Below are positions 41,920-49,402 of a stretch of DNA of 64,000 nt, one piece after another. Under the pieces are notes generated by a model. The model was given only the letters and a program-made list of their open reading frames with translations, was not told where the DNA came from and ran no database searches. The number at the start of each line of letters is the position of its first letter. Position 1 is the stretch's first letter. Made by a program: the position numbers and the translations under genes. Source of the stretch: an uncultured Bacilli bacterium (GTDB taxonomy: Bacteria; Bacillota_I; Bacilli_A; RF39; UBA660); NCBI GenBank assembly GCA_934122275.1, contig CAKOWI010000007.1, positions 6,887-70,886 on the forward strand, in the 5' to 3' direction.

Positions 41920-43638
41920 TCATACTTTTTTGTAACAGTTATTAAATTCTTTTTCTACATCATCTGTATAAGAATCATTTATTTTTAAAATATCTTTTTT
42001 TGCATTTTCTATAAGTAACTCTTTTTTTCGTGTTTCTTCATTTTTAATTTGATTTCTTTTTGCAATATATGAATTTATGGCATTGAAAAATTCATTTGCT
42101 TCATTTTCATTGGAAAACTGTCTTATTATTGTTTTTCCTTGTAATTCTACTGATACTTCATATGTAGGATTATTAATATCTAGAATATGCCAACTATCAT
42201 TTTTCTTAACTAATACAAGATTTTCACTAAAGGAAAAAGCATCATCATAAACTAATTTTACTACTTCTTTTCCTTCTTTGTTTATAAAGCCATATTTTCC
42301 ATCCTTTTTAACCTTGGCTAAACCTTCTGAAAATTTATAAACATCATCATAAACCGGTTTTACTACTTCTTTTCCTTCCTTATTTATAAAACCACACTTA
42401 CCATCTTTTTCAACACCGGCTAAACCTTCAAAAAAGTTACCAATCCAATAATAAACCGGCTTTACTACTTCTTTTCCTTCCTTATTTATAAAACCGCACT
42501 TATCATTTTTATAAACCTTAGCTAAACCGTTAAAAAAGTCATAAACCCAATCATAAATTGGTTTTATCACTTCTTTTCCTTCTTTATTTATAAAGCCATA
42601 TTTTTTATCCTTTTTAACCTTAGCTAAACCTTCGAAAAAGTTACCAACATCATCATTAAAAACAAAATTTATTATTTCTTTTCCTTCCTTATTTATAAAG
42701 CTCTGTTTGACACCTTTTCTAACATGTGCTAAACCTCCAGAAAAATTATCAGCACTATCATAAACTGGTTTTATGATTTTTTTTCCTTCTTTATTTATAA
42801 AACCACATTTACCCCTTTTTTCAACACGTGCTAAACCTTCGGAAAAGTCACCAACATCATCATAAACTGGTTTTATTACTTCTTCTCCTTCTCTATTTAT
42901 AAAACCACATTTACCCCCTTTTAAAACCCAAGCTAAACCCTCGGAAAAGTTACCAACCAATCTATAAACCGGTTTCACTACTTCTTTTCCTTCTTTGTTT
43001 ATAAAACCATACTTGCCCATTTTTTTAACCTTGGCTAACCCGTCTGAAAAGTTGCCAACCTCATCATAAACTAATTTTACTATTTCTTTTTCTTTTTTAT
43101 TTATAAAGCCATATTTTTCATCTTTTTCACCCTCGGCTAACCCGTCTGAAAAGTCATAAAAATAATCATAAACTGGTTTTATGACTTCTTTTCCTTCCCT
43201 GTTTATAAAACCAAATTTACCATATTTCTTAACCTTAACTAAATCTTCTGAAAATTTACCAATATAATCATAAACTGGTTTTACTACTTCTTCTCCTTCT
43301 TTATTTACAAAACCATACTTGCCCATTTTTTTAACCTTGGCTAACCCGTCTGAAAAGTTGCCAACCTCATCATAAACTAGTTTTACTACCTCTTCTCCTT
43401 TTTCATTTATAAAGCCATATTTTTCACCTTTTTTAACACGTGCTAAACCTTCGCAAAAGCCATAAACATAATTATAAGCACGATCATAAACTGGTTTTAC
43501 TACTTCTTCTCCTTCTTTATTTACAAAACCATACTTGCCATCTTTTTTAACAAGTAATAAAAACTCATTGAATTTCTCAATATTATCATAATTATCTAAT
43601 ACTTTTTTTCCGATATATTTTTTAACAATAGTCCCCAT
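41920..43638 (-). CDS. Cytoplasmic WG-repeat protein, copy 3
   Basis: About 572 residues from ATG 43638. It has the same N-terminal leader (MGTIVKKYIGKKVLDNYDNIEKFN), thirteen WG units and C-terminal domain as copies 1 and 2, but is the most diverged: unit 1 has a four-residue insertion (RAYNYVYGF) and unit 9 is irregular (FVFNDDVGNFFEGL). Two unit types (GNFSDGLAKVKKMGKYGF) recur at positions 2-3 and 5-6, so internal blocks have been duplicated. It is probably the oldest of the three and is adjacent to rpmA. Function unknown. Confidence 0.8.
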   Translation of the reverse strand: MGTIVKKYIGKKVLDNYDNIEKFNEFLLLVKKDGKYGFVNKEGEEVVKPVYDRAYNYVYGFCEGLARVKKGEKYGFINEKGEEVVKLVYDEVGNFSDGLAKVKKMGKYGFVNKEGEEVVKPVYDYIGKFSEDLVKVKKYGKFGFINREGKEVIKPVYDYFYDFSDGLAEGEKDEKYGFINKKEKEIVKLVYDEVGNFSDGLAKVKKMGKYGFINKEGKEVVKPVYRLVGNFSEGLAWVLKGGKCGFINREGEEVIKPVYDDVGDFSEGLARVEKRGKCGFINKEGKKIIKPVYDSADNFSGGLAHVRKGVKQSFINKEGKEIINFVFNDDVGNFFEGLAKVKKDKKYGFINKEGKEVIKPIYDWVYDFFNGLAKVYKNDKCGFINKEGKEVVKPVYYWIGNFFEGLAGVEKDGKCGFINKEGKEVVKPVYDDVYKFSEGLAKVKKDGKYGFINKEGKEVVKLVYDDAFSFSENLVLVKKNDSWHILDINNPTYEVSVELQGKTIIRQFSNENEANEFFNAINSYIAKRNQIKNEETRKKELLIENAKKDILKINDSYTDDVEKEFNNCYKKV

Positions 43639-43667
43639 AACATTTCTCCTTTTAATTTTATACAACT

Positions 43668-43695
43668 ATTATATCTATTTATAAACGTTTGTCAA
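43668..43695 (-). promoter_or_regulatory. Promoter of WG-repeat copy 3
   Basis: TTGACA (43690-43695), 16 bp, TATAAT (43668-43673) with AAACGTTT kept although flanking bases have changed. Confidence 0.8.
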
Positions 43696-43707
43696 TTTAA
43701 AATGTTT

Positions 43708-43738
43708 AAAAAAAAATATCATCAATAAGATGATATTA
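43708..43738 (-). terminator. Terminator of the rplU-prp-rpmA operon
   Basis: Minus-strand AATATCATC-ttatt-GATGATATT followed by a long T run. Confidence 0.85.
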
Positions 43739-44017
43739 TTTTGTTTCATAAACGCTAACTTGTTTTTTATCTCTACCTTTACGTTCAAATTTAACGTATC
43801 CAGTAATTTTAGCATATAAAGTGTGATCTACACCCATTCCAACATTAGTGCCTGGATAAATTTTAGTTCCTCTTTGACGATATATAATTGATCCTGCATT
43901 TATTAATTCACCATCAGCTGCTTTCGCACCTAATCTTCTACCTTCTGAATCACGTCCATTATGAGTTGAACCTTGTGCTTTAACATGGGCAAATAATTGG
44001 ATTTGTAACTTAAGCAT
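43736..44017 (-). CDS. rpmA: 50S ribosomal protein L27 with cleavable N-terminal extension
   Basis: 93 residues. The N-terminus MLKLQIQLFAHVKAQGSTHNGRDSEGRRLG has the hydrophobic extension ending in F-A that Firmicutes remove with the protease Prp; the mature N-terminus reaches the peptidyl-transferase centre. GSIIYRQRGTKIYPGTNVGMGVDHTLYA is the conserved L27 body. The gene for Prp lies 15 bases upstream. AGGAGGCAAACTT precedes the ATG. Confidence 0.97.
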   Translation of the reverse strand: MLKLQIQLFAHVKAQGSTHNGRDSEGRRLGAKAADGELINAGSIIYRQRGTKIYPGTNVGMGVDHTLYAKITGYVKFERKGRDKKQVSVYETK

Positions 44018-44032
44018 AAGTTTGCCTCCTAT

Positions 44033-44335
44033 CTATAATATTTTGATATTTTTACTATAATCTTTTTCTAGTTCTTTTAACATATCTATCATGTTAATAA
44101 AGACCTTATTGATAATTTCATTTTGTTTTAAGACTTGTACACTTAAAAGTCCAGATTTTTCTTCATATTTAACAGAATCCTTGTCAAATTTAATAGCTAA
44201 ATTAATACTTGTAATAGCTATCGAACTTACTGAGGCACAAACTATATCTTTACCATAATCATCATAATTTGCATGACCTGATATCTTAAAACTATCTATA
44301 AAATTATCTTTGTAATTCACTTTTATTTTGATCAT
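44033..44335 (-). CDS. prp: Ribosomal-processing cysteine protease Prp
   Basis: 100 residues of the YsxB/Prp family: KISGHANYDDYGKDIVCASVSSIAITSIN contains the catalytic His (near 20) and Cys (near 32). Prp cuts the N-terminal extension of L27, an essential step in ribosome assembly in Firmicutes that have it. Its position between rplU and rpmA is the conserved one. GGTGATTT precedes the ATG. Confidence 0.93.
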   Translation of the reverse strand: MIKIKVNYKDNFIDSFKISGHANYDDYGKDIVCASVSSIAITSINLAIKFDKDSVKYEEKSGLLSVQVLKQNEIINKVFINMIDMLKELEKDYSKNIKIL

Positions 44336-44345
44336 AAATCACCAA

Positions 44346-44645
44346 TTAAGCATTAATTTTAGAAATTGTAAGCTTAGTATATGGTTGACGATGACCTTGT
44401 TTCTTATGTGAACTTTTCTTTTGTAAATACTTGAAAATAACTATTTTCTTATTTTTACCATGTTTTTCAACTTTAGCTTCAACTGTAGCACCATTAACAT
44501 ATGGAGTACCAACCTTGTTACCAGCCATTATAACTTTATCAAAAGTATAAGTTTTACCAGCTTCTACGTCTAATTTTTCAACATAAATAACTGATCCTTC
44601 TTCTACAAGGTATTGTTTACCACCAGTTTCAATAACTGCTTTCAT
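44346..44645 (-). CDS. rplU: 50S ribosomal protein L21
   Basis: 99 residues: MKAVIETGGKQYLVEEGSVIYVEKLDVEAG, VGTPYVNGATVEAKVEKHGKNKKI and KYLQKKSSHKKQGHRQPYTKLTI are the L21 signature. First gene of the rplU-prp-rpmA operon, with a strong AAGGAGGAATTATAT site and a structured leader upstream, so synthesis is probably controlled by the L21 leader. Confidence 0.97.
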   Translation of the reverse strand: MKAVIETGGKQYLVEEGSVIYVEKLDVEAGKTYTFDKVIMAGNKVGTPYVNGATVEAKVEKHGKNKKIVIFKYLQKKSSHKKQGHRQPYTKLTISKINA

Positions 44646-44750
44646 ATATAATTCCTCCTTCTTTAAAACTTAGACTCACCATTAAGGTACATATTTGTTT
44701 AATTTAAACCTTCTCTGTGTGGTTGAAGAACAAGAAGTTCATTCAAACGT
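44646..44750 (-). ncRNA. L21 ribosomal protein leader (cis-regulatory RNA)
   Basis: The ~105-base leader between the promoter and rplU contains CTTCTTGTTCTTCAACCACA and TACCTTAATGGTGAGTCTAA, in the order I recall for the Firmicute L21 leader family. It is expected to bind L21 or a partner and repress the operon. Identification is from memory of conserved segments; a covariance search would settle it. Confidence 0.65.
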
Positions 44751-44754
44751 TACA

Positions 44755-44783
44755 ATTTTATCACACAATTGAGTTTTAGTCAA
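44755..44783 (-). promoter_or_regulatory. Promoter of the rplU operon
   Basis: TTGACT (44778-44783), a 17-bp spacer and TAAAAT (44755-44760) directly ahead of the L21 leader. Confidence 0.65.
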
Positions 44784-44846
44784 ATAATTATTTCATAGTT
44801 GTTATTTAAACTTTTTAGCCTTGTTAATTCTAATGATAATCCTACA

Positions 44847-44872
44847 TAAAAAAGATTAACTCACAGCTAATC
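44847..44872 (-). terminator. Terminator of the gene at 44873
   Basis: Minus-strand GATTA-gctgtgagt-TAATC followed by TTTTTT. Confidence 0.7.
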
Positions 44873-45430
44873 TCAATTTGTATTCTTTAATTCTTCTAAG
44901 AACTTATCTTTTAATTCTGGATATATATCATAAAATTTATTTATATTAAATCCATTTTTATACCATCTTAATACTTTAGGAATCAAATCACTATTGTCTA
45001 ATGGAACAAAATTAGGTCTATTTGGATACAAATATAATTTTATCAAGCCCTCTTTATCTAATTTTATTAGCTCATCATATACATTTTCTATACATTCAAA
45101 GGATATAACTTTTTCATCTCTTTCACTTACCACTTCTGCAGACCAACCGGTTTGATTTTCTTTAAAATTAGATGCATCTAATTTGTAAATATACCCTGAA
45201 CAATTAAATATGTTTTTAAACATACCAGGTTTTCTTTCTACTAATTCTACTGGATAGTTTTTTCCATTACCGGATAATGAGTAAAATAAATCACTATGCA
45301 TTGGTGATAAGAAAATTGCCGCGATTGCTTTTGAATGACATGCATATACCCAGTCTTTCATATGAGTACTTTTATGTTTTTTTATTACTTTTAAGTTAGG
45401 AACACTACTTCCATGATATACATAATTCAT
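44873..45430 (-). CDS. Unknown protein with YHGSS start (ADP-ribosyltransferase-like?)
   Basis: 185 residues. It begins MNYVYHGSSVPNLKVIKKHKSTHMKDWVYACHSKAIAAIF. The order Y-H-G-S, then S-T, then V-Y-A near the N-terminus is seen in several small ADP-ribosyltransferase-like families, but no catalytic Glu context is clear, so this is only a suggestion. No membrane segment. AAAGGAAAGATAAAT precedes the ATG. It is inserted between spoIVFB and rplU, which adjoin in Bacillus, and has its own terminator. Confidence 0.55.
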   Translation of the reverse strand: MNYVYHGSSVPNLKVIKKHKSTHMKDWVYACHSKAIAAIFLSPMHSDLFYSLSGNGKNYPVELVERKPGMFKNIFNCSGYIYKLDASNFKENQTGWSAEVVSERDEKVISFECIENVYDELIKLDKEGLIKLYLYPNRPNFVPLDNSDLIPKVLRWYKNGFNINKFYDIYPELKDKFLEELKNTN

Positions 45431-45532
45431 ATTTATCTTTCCTTTATGTTTACATTAATTTCACCATGATTGTATCATATTAATAATGATAACAAAAGTA
45501 TTTTAGCAGATTTTAATTTAATTTCAAAAATA

Positions 45533-46324
45533 TTATCTCACACAATAATAACCAAACTTCTTAGATAAAGTACTTTTTTCACTATGATACATATTTTTAA
45601 TAAAAAAATAATTTTTCTTTTGTCTTCTCATTTTATTAATGTCTCCATCTTTTATGTAATAAGACTTTAAAGTATTTACTGGATATGTATATCTTTCAAA
45701 TAAAAACTTATTAAATAAAAATGGTGTATCATATATAGACATTAAAACTTTTGATATTATAAAGCATACAATCAACACATAACTATATTCTAACTTTAAT
45801 CTTAATACTATGAAAATAAATACAAATATAAAAATAGTAATTACAGAAACTAAATTTGATAATATTAAAGATTTTTTATATGAAAAAAACATATTTAAAA
45901 ATATATTTAATATTTTAGAGCCATCTAGTGGAATTATTGGTAATAAGTTAAATATAAGAATCGAATAATGATATTTTTTGAACATTAAAAAGGTATTTGA
46001 ATCAATTATACTTTTACTAAATAATATATATATAAGTAAAAATAATATACTTTGCATAATAATACCTGATAATGCAACTATTAGTTCTTCTTTAAAGGGT
46101 TTATCAATAACATCATCATAAGTAATAAAGCCTCCACACATTGTAATATCTACTTTCTTTATTCTCCATTTATATTTAACTGACATTATTATATGACCTA
46201 ATTCATGCACTATAATTATTGTAAATAAACTAAATATTTCCCAAAATAAACCAGATATTAAAGATAGAAATATAACTAATATAAAAGTATATGAAAAATT
46301 TATCTTACTACAAATATTTTTCAT
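45533..46324 (-). CDS. spoIVFB: SpoIVFB intramembrane metalloprotease
   Basis: 263 residues from ATG 46324. Site-2-protease features: IIIVHELGHIIMSVKYKWRIKKV with the zinc HExxH, and NLLPIIPLDGSKILN with the third ligand Asp. KPFKEELIVALSGIIMQ and the C-terminal FLFERY match the Bacillus SpoIVFB pattern. The C-terminal CBS-type region is short. SpoIVFB cleaves pro-SigK in the mother cell. It overlaps spoIVFA as in Bacillus. The binding site (GAAAG) is weak, so it may depend on coupling. Confidence 0.9.
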   Translation of the reverse strand: MKNICSKINFSYTFILVIFLSLISGLFWEIFSLFTIIIVHELGHIIMSVKYKWRIKKVDITMCGGFITYDDVIDKPFKEELIVALSGIIMQSILFLLIYILFSKSIIDSNTFLMFKKYHYSILIFNLLPIIPLDGSKILNIFLNMFFSYKKSLILSNLVSVITIFIFVFIFIVLRLKLEYSYVLIVCFIISKVLMSIYDTPFLFNKFLFERYTYPVNTLKSYYIKDGDINKMRRQKKNYFFIKNMYHSEKSTLSKKFGYYCVR

Positions 46325-46898
46325 ATGATAAATATTTATCTTTCTTTTCAAATATTAAGTACACTTTTTTACTACATCTTCCTAGTATTTCACCTTTTTC
46401 AACGTAGTCGTACAATTTAACGTTTAAATCATTTAAATATCCATAAGTAATATTTAACCCGTTTTTATCTTGAATCTTAATTATATTATTATATTTATCG
46501 TCCTTTTTTGTTTCTATTACTATTCCAGATTTTAAAGATTGAAGAGCATAATCATCACTAACAGTTAATGTATATCCATTACCTTCTTTTTCTATCTTTT
46601 CGTAGCTTATTTTATCAGAAGATGCTAACTTTACATTATTTTTAAAAATATTTTTAAATGGAACAACATCTCCCAAGTAGTCTTTATATATTCCATAAAT
46701 TTTAGCGAAAGAAATAGAATTTTTATATACTATTTTTTTAATTATTTCCTTGTTTTTATCACTTTTCTTAACAAATATCAAAGAAACTAAAAATATAACA
46801 GCAACTATTAAAGTTTTTATAAAAAAACCATGTAATATTTTTAAAAAACCACTTAATTCCTTTTTTTCTTTTTTCTTACTATTAAAAGATTCATACAT
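46308..46898 (-). CDS. spoIVFA: SpoIVFA-like protein with degenerate LytM/M23 domain
   Basis: 196 residues: basic N-terminus, one membrane helix (LIVAVIFLVSLIFV, near 31-45) and a C-terminal M23-like domain (SGIVIETKKDDKYNNIIKIQDKNGLNITYGYLNDLNVKLYDYVEKGEILG) without the zinc His residues. SpoIVFA holds SpoIVFB inactive in the outer forespore membrane until the forespore signals. The 17-base overlap with spoIVFB and the position after mreD support the assignment. GGTGATATAA precedes the start. Confidence 0.82.
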   Translation of the reverse strand: MYESFNSKKKEKKELSGFLKILHGFFIKTLIVAVIFLVSLIFVKKSDKNKEIIKKIVYKNSISFAKIYGIYKDYLGDVVPFKNIFKNNVKLASSDKISYEKIEKEGNGYTLTVSDDYALQSLKSGIVIETKKDDKYNNIIKIQDKNGLNITYGYLNDLNVKLYDYVEKGEILGRCSKKVYLIFEKKDKYLSYEKYL

Positions 46899-46911
46899 TT
46901 ATATCACCTAT

Positions 46912-47400
46912 TTAAAAGTATGAAGTTTTTTTGATAGTATTACAATATACATTATTTATTCCAATAAATGATATATATAATACAATAAAGTAAATAACAT
47001 TTAAAATAATACTGTTTTTAAGTTTATATAAGATCATACTATAGTTATAATTATTATATAAAAAAGTAAATAATATAATTACTAAACTATAAATAAAGCA
47101 TGATAAAACGTATATTATTAATGCCTTTATAAAATTATTATTTTTATTTAAAAAGATTCTAACAATATAATTTAATGATATAAAAATAAATGCATGAAGA
47201 AAAATAAAATCAGTATTAACTAAATCATATATTATTCCAAATATAAATATTAATATATAACTATTTTTATTATCTTTAAGCAAATATATAGAAATTATTA
47301 AGGCTGATAATGAAAATAACGGTATAAAGTTTTTTAAAGTGATAGATAATATTACGTCTGTAATAATTGATACTATGTATATAAAACAAGATATTATCAT
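46912..47400 (-). CDS. mreD: Rod-shape-determining protein MreD
   Basis: About 162 residues, almost all hydrophobic, with five to six helices (for example FIYIVSIITDVILSITL, LFSLSALIISIYLL, YILIFIFGIIYDLV) and the MreD-like FGIIYDLVNTDFIFLHAF. MreD is a membrane part of the elongasome. It starts at ATG 47400, two bases past the mreC stop, with GGAG inside the mreC end. Sequence conservation in MreD is low; assignment rests on topology, that motif and the position after mreC. Confidence 0.8.
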   Translation of the reverse strand: MIISCFIYIVSIITDVILSITLKNFIPLFSLSALIISIYLLKDNKNSYILIFIFGIIYDLVNTDFIFLHAFIFISLNYIVRIFLNKNNNFIKALIIYVLSCFIYSLVIILFTFLYNNYNYSMILYKLKNSIILNVIYFIVLYISFIGINNVYCNTIKKTSYF

Positions 47401-47401
47401 A

Positions 47402-48181
47402 CTACTTATCTCCAACTACTACCACATAAAGAAGATCATCAAAATTATTATCAGACTTTAACCATACCGTTTTAGTAAGTCCATAGTTATCACTTTCTTG
47501 TTTAACTACTTTTCCTAAATATATTCCCTTGTAAGAATCATTATCATATCCAGATAACACAACTCTATTTCCTTTTTCTATATTACTTTTTTGCATTATA
47601 TCAGTTATTTTAAATAAATTATTCTTACTATCATAGCTACTTAATATTCCAGATATTAATCCATCACTACTTTCTATTAAAATAGATATCATATTACTAT
47701 CTGATACATTAGTAATTAAATTAACCTCACTAATTAGTGAAGATGATTTTGAAATAAAACCTATAAGTCCATTTTCAGTTACAACAGGCATTTTCTTTTT
47801 TATATTATCTTTACTTCCTTTATCTATAGTTATTCTACCTGTTGCATCTTTTAAAATTTGATTTGATATTTTAGCTACTACATAATTTTCATTTTTAAGT
47901 TTAATATCCATAGTTTTTCTTAATTCATCATTTTCTTTTTTTAAGTAATCATATTTAGTCTTATAGTATGTATCACTCTTCTTTCTAGAAGTATACATAT
48001 TTTTAGTAATATAAGTACTAATAATCGATGAAAAACTCTTAAAACCACTTTCAACGTATAAAAATTTTCTTTTAGATAAAATAAGTGATGAACAAATAAA
48101 AAATAAGAATATTGATATAACAAATATCTTTATAACTAAGTTTTTATTTTTCTTTTTTTTACCATTTAATGACTTTTTCAT
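47402..48181 (-). CDS. mreC: Rod-shape-determining protein MreC
   Basis: 259 residues: membrane helix at about 17-37, a coiled coil (YKTKYDYLKKENDELRKTMDIKL) and the beta-rich MreC domain (GRITIDKGSKDNIKKKMPVVTENGLIGFI, VNLITNVSDSNMISILIE, NRVVLSGYDNDSYKGIYLGKVV). MreC organises the cell-elongation complex with MreD, PBP2 and RodA. It overlaps radC at its start and mreD follows at once. mreB, usually between radC and mreC, is missing. Confidence 0.93.
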   Translation of the reverse strand: MKKSLNGKKKKNKNLVIKIFVISIFLFFICSSLILSKRKFLYVESGFKSFSSIISTYITKNMYTSRKKSDTYYKTKYDYLKKENDELRKTMDIKLKNENYVVAKISNQILKDATGRITIDKGSKDNIKKKMPVVTENGLIGFISKSSSLISEVNLITNVSDSNMISILIESSDGLISGILSSYDSKNNLFKITDIMQKSNIEKGNRVVLSGYDNDSYKGIYLGKVVKQESDNYGLTKTVWLKSDNNFDDLLYVVVVGDK

Positions 48182-48878
48182 GTTTTCTATCTCCTAACAT
48201 ATCATTTTCATAAAAACTAAAGTAATTATTATCACCTATTATTATATGATCTTGAATTATAATTCCTTGCATTTTACCTATATTAACTAAAGTATTTGTA
48301 ATATAAATATCTTCATCAGAAGGTATTACGTTTCCTGATGGATGATTATGAACACATATAATACTTGCTGCTGAACATAAATATGCAGCTTTAAAAATTT
48401 CTCTTGGATGTACTAGACTTTTATTTAAAGTTCCCTTAAATAAAAGTTTTTTATCTATTAATTTTTTATTTTGGTTTAAGTATATACAGTAAAAATATTC
48501 TTGTTTTTTATTTTTTAATTCAGCACCAAAATAATCAAATATCTTTTTTGCACTATTTAACTTCAAATTATTTTCAAGAGGTTTAGATTCAAATACTCTC
48601 TTGCCTAGTTCTAGTGCTGCTAAAAGCTCTACTGCTTTTACAGCTCCTATTCCATTTATATTAATGAGTTTTCCTATCGTTATATTACTTAATTCTGTTA
48701 CATCATTAACTAGTTTTAAGATTTCTGTTGCTAGATATTTAGAAGAAAAATCTCTTGTTCCTGTTTTTAAAATTATCGCTAATAAATCTTCTGTTGATAG
48801 ACTTTCAGCTCCGTATTTAATTAATCTTTCTCTAGGTCTTTCTTCTTTTGGTATTTCTCTTATTAAAACACTATTCAT
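48159..48878 (-). CDS. radC: RadC/YsxA family JAB-domain protein
   Basis: 239 residues from ATG 48878 (site GGTGG): an N-terminal helix-hairpin-helix-containing region (REIPKEERPRERLIKYGAESLSTEDLLAIIL, KLININGIGAVKAVELLAALELG) and a C-terminal JAB/MPN domain with the zinc motif VHNHPSGNVIPSDED. Despite the name, a DNA repair role is not established. It overlaps the SPOR-domain gene upstream by 8 bases and mreC downstream, so it belongs to the elongasome/sporulation operon. Confidence 0.93.
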   Translation of the reverse strand: MNSVLIREIPKEERPRERLIKYGAESLSTEDLLAIILKTGTRDFSSKYLATEILKLVNDVTELSNITIGKLININGIGAVKAVELLAALELGKRVFESKPLENNLKLNSAKKIFDYFGAELKNKKQEYFYCIYLNQNKKLIDKKLLFKGTLNKSLVHPREIFKAAYLCSAASIICVHNHPSGNVIPSDEDIYITNTLVNIGKMQGIIIQDHIIIGDNNYFSFYENDMLGDRKHEKVIKW

Positions 48879-49329
48879 TTTCAGCCACCAAGTCACTATA
48901 ACATGCTAATATTTGTCTTTCTATTATCATAAGTGCATTCTCATCTTCAGCAGCCTTAAGTAATTTTTCATATTCATTTAAATTTCCTATAAATTCCTCA
49001 TTATCTACTAAAACCTTTTCTATACTAGTTTTAATACCCTTTTTATCATATATATCTTTAAATTTAGTTGCACTTTCTCTACTTGCAAAAATACCTATAT
49101 ATGCAGTAACTTTATTTTCACTTTCTATATAAATGTATTTATCTACATTAGTTATTTTTTCTGTCATATCATCTAAATTTTTATAAGTACCATATTTAAG
49201 CATGTATACCCTATCATTAGTATTTATAACCTTTTGAATATCAACTTTTTCATACCTATCAAACATTATTTTTGCTAAAACTGCACCAGATAATAAGGCT
49301 ATTATTATCCAAGTAATTGTTCTTTTCAT
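48871..49329 (-). CDS. SPOR-domain membrane protein, SpoIIB-like
   Basis: 152 residues from ATG 49329 (site GGTGAT). A membrane helix at residues 5-22 (WIIIALLSGAVLAKIMF) is followed by a SPOR-like domain: VYMLKYGTYKNLDDMTEKI and VTAYIGIFASRESATKFKDIYDKKGIKTSIEKV, i.e. two beta-alpha-beta halves. SPOR domains bind denuded peptidoglycan at septa. SpoIIB, a Bacillus SPOR protein helping septal wall remodelling during engulfment, lies just before maf-radC-mre, the same place as here. The assignment is by domain and position. Confidence 0.72.
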   Translation of the reverse strand: MKRTITWIIIALLSGAVLAKIMFDRYEKVDIQKVINTNDRVYMLKYGTYKNLDDMTEKITNVDKYIYIESENKVTAYIGIFASRESATKFKDIYDKKGIKTSIEKVLVDNEEFIGNLNEYEKLLKAAEDENALMIIERQILACYSDLVAENE

Positions 49330-49378
49330 TTTTATCACCCGTATACATATTAAGCGATATTATTTAAAAAAAAGCTCG

Positions 49379-49402
49379 AAAAAAAGGAAGTTTTTAAACT
49401 TC
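49379..49402 (-). terminator. Terminator of the gene at 49394
   Basis: Minus-strand GGAAGTTT-aaa-AACTTCC followed by seven T residues. Confidence 0.85.

Larger units (their letters stand above)
41451..41991 (-). repeat. ~540-bp direct repeat, right copy
   Basis: Matches 39588-40128 with an offset of 1863 bp and covers the equivalent start, promoter and terminator of the neighbouring WG genes. Confidence 0.9.

Noticed and set aside
41920..43638. Possible secreted or wall-bound role for the three WG proteins
   Set aside because: No signal peptide, membrane helix or sorting motif in any copy; only the separate protein at 34177 has a membrane anchor.
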